From contig JAZNOM010000103.1 in NCBI GenBank assembly GCA_045580835.1, forward strand, positions 1 through 12,205: a DNA stretch of 12,205 bases. Reading direction: 5' to 3'. Positions 12,123 to 12,205 of this stretch are shown here, piece by piece. The DNA comes from UMGS902 sp045580835 (lineage in GTDB: Bacteria > Bacillota > Clostridia > Oscillospirales > CAG-272). How positions within the stretch are numbered: the stretch's first letter is position 1; every line of letters starts with the position of its first letter. The position numbers were made by a program, and so were the translations under genes. The notes under the pieces are model-generated. The model saw nothing but the letters and a program-made list of their open reading frames with translations, was not told the DNA's origin and searched no databases.

Positions 12123-12205
12123 ATAATATTTTTAAACGCGTTTGAGCGGAAAGAGTAGCCTTGAGAAAAGCCTGCAGAGAGATGTCGGTTGGTGCAAGAC
12201 ATTGG
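12123..12205 (+). ncRNA. T-box leader riboswitch (5' half of stem I; continues off the window)
   Basis: Leader that senses the charging of a tRNA and controls readthrough into the next gene. Visible parts of stem I: GGAAAGAGTAG (12148-12158), the 5' strand with the AGTA-type motif; CAGAGAG (12175-12181), the conserved AG bulge; and the distal hairpin ATGTC (12182-12186) / GACAT (12198-12202) with loop GGTTGGTGCAA, the segment that stacks on the tRNA elbow. The specifier codon, antiterminator (TGGNACCGCG) and regulated gene lie past the edge, so the amino acid cannot be named. Confidence 0.9.

Overview
The window comes from a Gram-positive, low-to-medium GC Firmicute, most likely an anaerobic, gut-type member of the Clostridia. 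The signs are strong AAGGAG/GGAGG ribosome binding sites, consensus sigma-A promoters with 17-base spacers, U-tract hairpin terminators, a T-box leader, CCA-encoding tRNA genes and an SPBII-type OppA lipoprotein. The genus cannot be fixed from the sequence. Most of the window is ordinary core metabolism. I did not find a clearly new multi-gene system; the unusual material is intergenic.

Left part (1-7400, minus strand): a peptide-utilisation block. Read in the direction of transcription, a short HAD-phosphatase/PepD dipeptidase operon (7328 to 5212) ends in a hairpin terminator. A perfect consensus promoter then starts an oligopeptide ABC transporter operon in the order oppB-oppC-oppD-oppF-oppA; oppA runs off the left edge. 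The transporter imports peptides, and PepD hydrolyses dipeptides inside the cell. The opp promoter is flanked by a 12-bp perfect inverted repeat and followed by a roughly 200-nt leader rich in hairpins. OppB most likely starts at a TTG codon.

Middle (7400-9190): a secreted protein of unknown role (LamG-like fold plus a possible stalk-type C-terminus) is transcribed leftward. It lies head-to-head with a rightward tRNA-Thr(UGU)/tRNA-Tyr(GUA) pair driven by a perfect consensus promoter. After the tRNA terminator comes about 420 bp with no gene. It holds two mosaic repeat units that share conserved ends (56 and 41 nt) but have different hairpin-rich cores.

Right part (9200-12205): a three-gene plus-strand operon encodes a CaCA-family cation/Ca2+ exchanger, an unrecognised membrane-anchored protein and a small nitroreductase. 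It shares a bidirectional terminator with a convergent minus-strand gene of unknown function (126 aa). That gene is divergent from a small XRE-type repressor-like protein, and the control region between them carries direct repeats spaced 21 bp apart. The window ends inside the 5' half of a T-box leader with its own promoter. This predicts an aminoacyl-tRNA synthetase or an amino-acid biosynthesis/transport gene just beyond the right edge.
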